Assembly: GCF_030433675.1 (NCBI RefSeq)
Contig: NZ_JAROCB010000001.1
Span: forward strand, 955,632-1,019,631
Reading direction: 5' to 3'
DNA length: 64,000 bases
Origin: Leifsonia virtsii
GTDB taxonomy: Bacteria > Actinomycetota > Actinomycetes > Actinomycetales > Microbacteriaceae
In this document: positions 62,793 to 64,000 of the stretch, one piece after another
Numbering within the stretch: position 1 is the stretch's first letter
How the letters are laid out: each line of letters opens with the position of its first letter
The notes under the pieces: model-generated
Told to the model about the DNA's origin: nothing
Seen by the model: the letters and a program-made list of their open reading frames with translations, nothing else
Databases searched by the model: none
Made by a program: the position numbers and the translations under genes

Positions 62793-64000
62793 GGCCCAGG
62801 AACTTCTGCAGCGCGGCCATCTCGTCCTCGGAAGGGCCGCCGTCCTTCGCGCCGCCGCCCGAACCGAGACCGAAGCCGCTGCCGCCGCCCGGGGCTCCGG
62901 CCGGCTTCACACCGGCCGCGAGGGCCGCGTTCTCCGCCGCCCGCTTCGCCGGGTTGCCCGAGCGCGAGCCGCCCTTCTTCTTGTTCTTCTGCTGCTTGCG
63001 CCCGGCGTAGGAGGCACCCGGGATCGGGCCCATGCCCGGCACGTTCGGCACGCCGCCCTTCGCGACCGTCTTCATCATCTTGGCGGCCTGCTCGAAGCGG
63101 GTGACGAGCTGGTTCACCTCGGTGACGGTCGTTCCGGAGCCCTTGGCGATGCGCAGGCGACGGGAGCCGTTCAGCAGCTTGGGGTTGGTGCGCTCGGACT
63201 TCGTCATCGACTGGATGATCGCCTCCGTGCGCACGATCTCCTTCTCGTCGAAGTTGTCGAGCTGCTGCTTCATCTGGCCGGCGCCCGGCAGCATCCCCAT
63301 CATCTTCTTGATGGAGCCCATGTTGCGCAGCTGCTGCATCTGCTTGAGGAAGTCGTCGAGCGTGAAGCTGTCGGTCGCGAACTTCTCGGCGACCTTGCGC
63401 GCCTCCTCCTCGTCGAAGGCCTCCTGGGCCTGCTCGATGAGGGTGAGGATGTCGCCGAGGTCGAGGATGCGCGACGCCATGCGGTCCGGGTGGAACGGCT
63501 CGAAGTCGTCCAGCCCCTCGCCGGTGGACGCGAAGATGATCGGGCGGCCGGTCACGGACGCGACCGACAGTGCTGCGCCGCCTCGGGCGTCGCCGTCGAG
63601 CTTGGAGAGCACGACGCCGGTGAAGTCCACGCCGTCCTGGAACGCCTTCGCGGTCGCCACCGCGTCTTGACCGATCATCGCGTCGATGACGAACAGCACC
63701 TCGTCGGGGTCGGTCGCCTTGCGGATGTCGGCCGCCTGCTTCATCAGCTCGGCGTCGACGCCGAGCCGGCCCGCGGTGTCGATGACGACCGTGTCGTACT
63801 GCTTGGTCTCGGCGAACTTCATCGCGTCCTTCGCGACCTTCACCGGGTTGCCGACGCCGTTGCCCGGCTCCGGCGCGAACACGGCGACACCGGCCTGCTC
63901 GCCGACGACCTGCAGCTGCGTGACGGCGTTGGGGCGCTGGAGGTCGGCGGCCACCAGGAGCGGCGTGTGGCCGTCCTTCGCGAGCCACTTGCCGAGCTTC
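62788..64000 (-). CDS. ffh: Signal recognition particle protein Ffh (5' end outside the window)
   Basis: The C-terminal 400-odd residues of the SRP GTPase; the N domain and P-loop lie beyond the right edge. The visible frame starts inside the G domain (KLGKWLAKDGHTPLLVAADL), then G3 VIDTAGRLGVD, G4/insertion VVLSKLDGDARGGAAL and GEGLDDFEPFHP. The methionine-rich M domain (GSIKKMMGMLPGAGQMKQQL, SRRLRIAKGSGTTVTEVNQL) binds 4.5S RNA and signal peptides. A Gly/Lys/Ala-rich tail ends the protein. In actinobacteria ffh is usually just upstream of rpsP, as here except for the inserted genes. Confidence 0.95.
   Translation of the reverse strand, partial: KLGKWLAKDGHTPLLVAADLQRPNAVTQLQVVGEQAGVAVFAPEPGNGVGNPVKVAKDAMKFAETKQYDTVVIDTAGRLGVDAELMKQAADIRKATDPDEVLFVIDAMIGQDAVATAKAFQDGVDFTGVVLSKLDGDARGGAALSVASVTGRPIIFASTGEGLDDFEPFHPDRMASRILDLGDILTLIEQAQEAFDEEEARKVAEKFATDSFTLDDFLKQMQQLRNMGSIKKMMGMLPGAGQMKQQLDNFDEKEIVRTEAIIQSMTKSERTNPKLLNGSRRLRIAKGSGTTVTEVNQLVTRFEQAAKMMKTVAKGGVPNVPGMGPIPGASYAGRKQQKNKKKGGSRSGNPAKRAAENAALAAGVKPAGAPGGGSGFGLGSGGGAKDGGPSEDEMAALQKFLGR

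Overview
The window is 64 kb of very GC-rich actinobacterial chromosome. Gene content and order point to the family Microbacteriaceae, close to Leifsonia; that placement is an inference from family knowledge, not from an alignment. Support comes from the GatCAB operon, a GlgE-type glucan pathway, a DUF2469-YraN-ComM-DprA-XerC block, DUF6412 beside a second YidC, frequent GTG/TTG starts and long acidic tails on ribosomal proteins. I see no phage, insertion sequence, CRISPR array or tRNA/rRNA gene. The first ~104 bases (57 C's, then G/C runs) look like a sequencing or assembly artefact at a contig end, and the last gene (ffh) runs off the right edge.

Layout. 0.1-3.2 kb: hypothetical genes, a second YidC with DUF6412, and an NAD(P)-binding protein. 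3.2-7.6 kb: acyl-CoA ligase, PaaI-type thioesterase, MpaB-family oxygenase, a YbaK-domain protein and a GNAT acetyltransferase. 7.7-11 kb: gatCAB. 11-14.3 kb: a Tat-exported phosphoesterase and a DUF1023 hydrolase. 14.5-19.9 kb: ligA, a YrhK-like membrane protein, mnmA and iscS (the desulfurase that can feed MnmA). 19.9-29.6 kb: glycogen/alpha-glucan metabolism (glgX, glgP, glgE, glgB). 29.7-39.4 kb: envelope and cytoskeleton-like genes, including a TPR-thioredoxin-fold protein, a two-part membrane/lipobox protein, a 944-residue hendecad coiled-coil protein with a DivIVA-like N-terminus, an AI-2E-type permease, a hydrolase, a zinc-ribbon protein and a transglycosylase. 39.4-44.3 kb: the translation block rpsB-tsf-pyrH-frr-cdsA and a DivIVA-domain gene. 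44.5-46.8 kb: a sugar porter and an M23 peptidase. 46.8-53.2 kb: xerC, dprA, comM, yraN, DUF2469, rnhB and rplS. 53.3-64 kb: map, trmD, an MFS/GntR/PIN cassette, rimM-khpA-rpsP, a glutamate-cysteine-ligase-like gene, three tandem secreted SGNH esterases and ffh.

Two themes cut across the window. First, at least sixteen genes have a TANNNT -10 hexamer ending exactly 6 or 7 bases before an in-frame ATG/GTG, the layout of leaderless mRNAs. The rule independently selects the expected N-termini of MnmA ([13 protein letters not shown]) and GlgP (MKAIRRFTVR). Second, five long hairpins with stems of about 22-31 bp sit within 3-16 bases of minus-strand stop codons (one known only from a half-copy at the contig end). 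Three of them share a near-identical sequence, and the contig breaks inside one copy.

The conserved block ffh-rpsP-khpA-rimM-trmD-rplS-rnhB is recognisable but interrupted at three places by accessory genes. The most unusual items are the three-gene SGNH lipoprotein array, the hendecad coiled-coil protein with its envelope neighbours, the membrane protein with an internal lipobox, and the triple GGTATACC operator between the MFS transporter and its GntR regulator. Nothing here is an obvious new defence or mobile system; most of the window is housekeeping.
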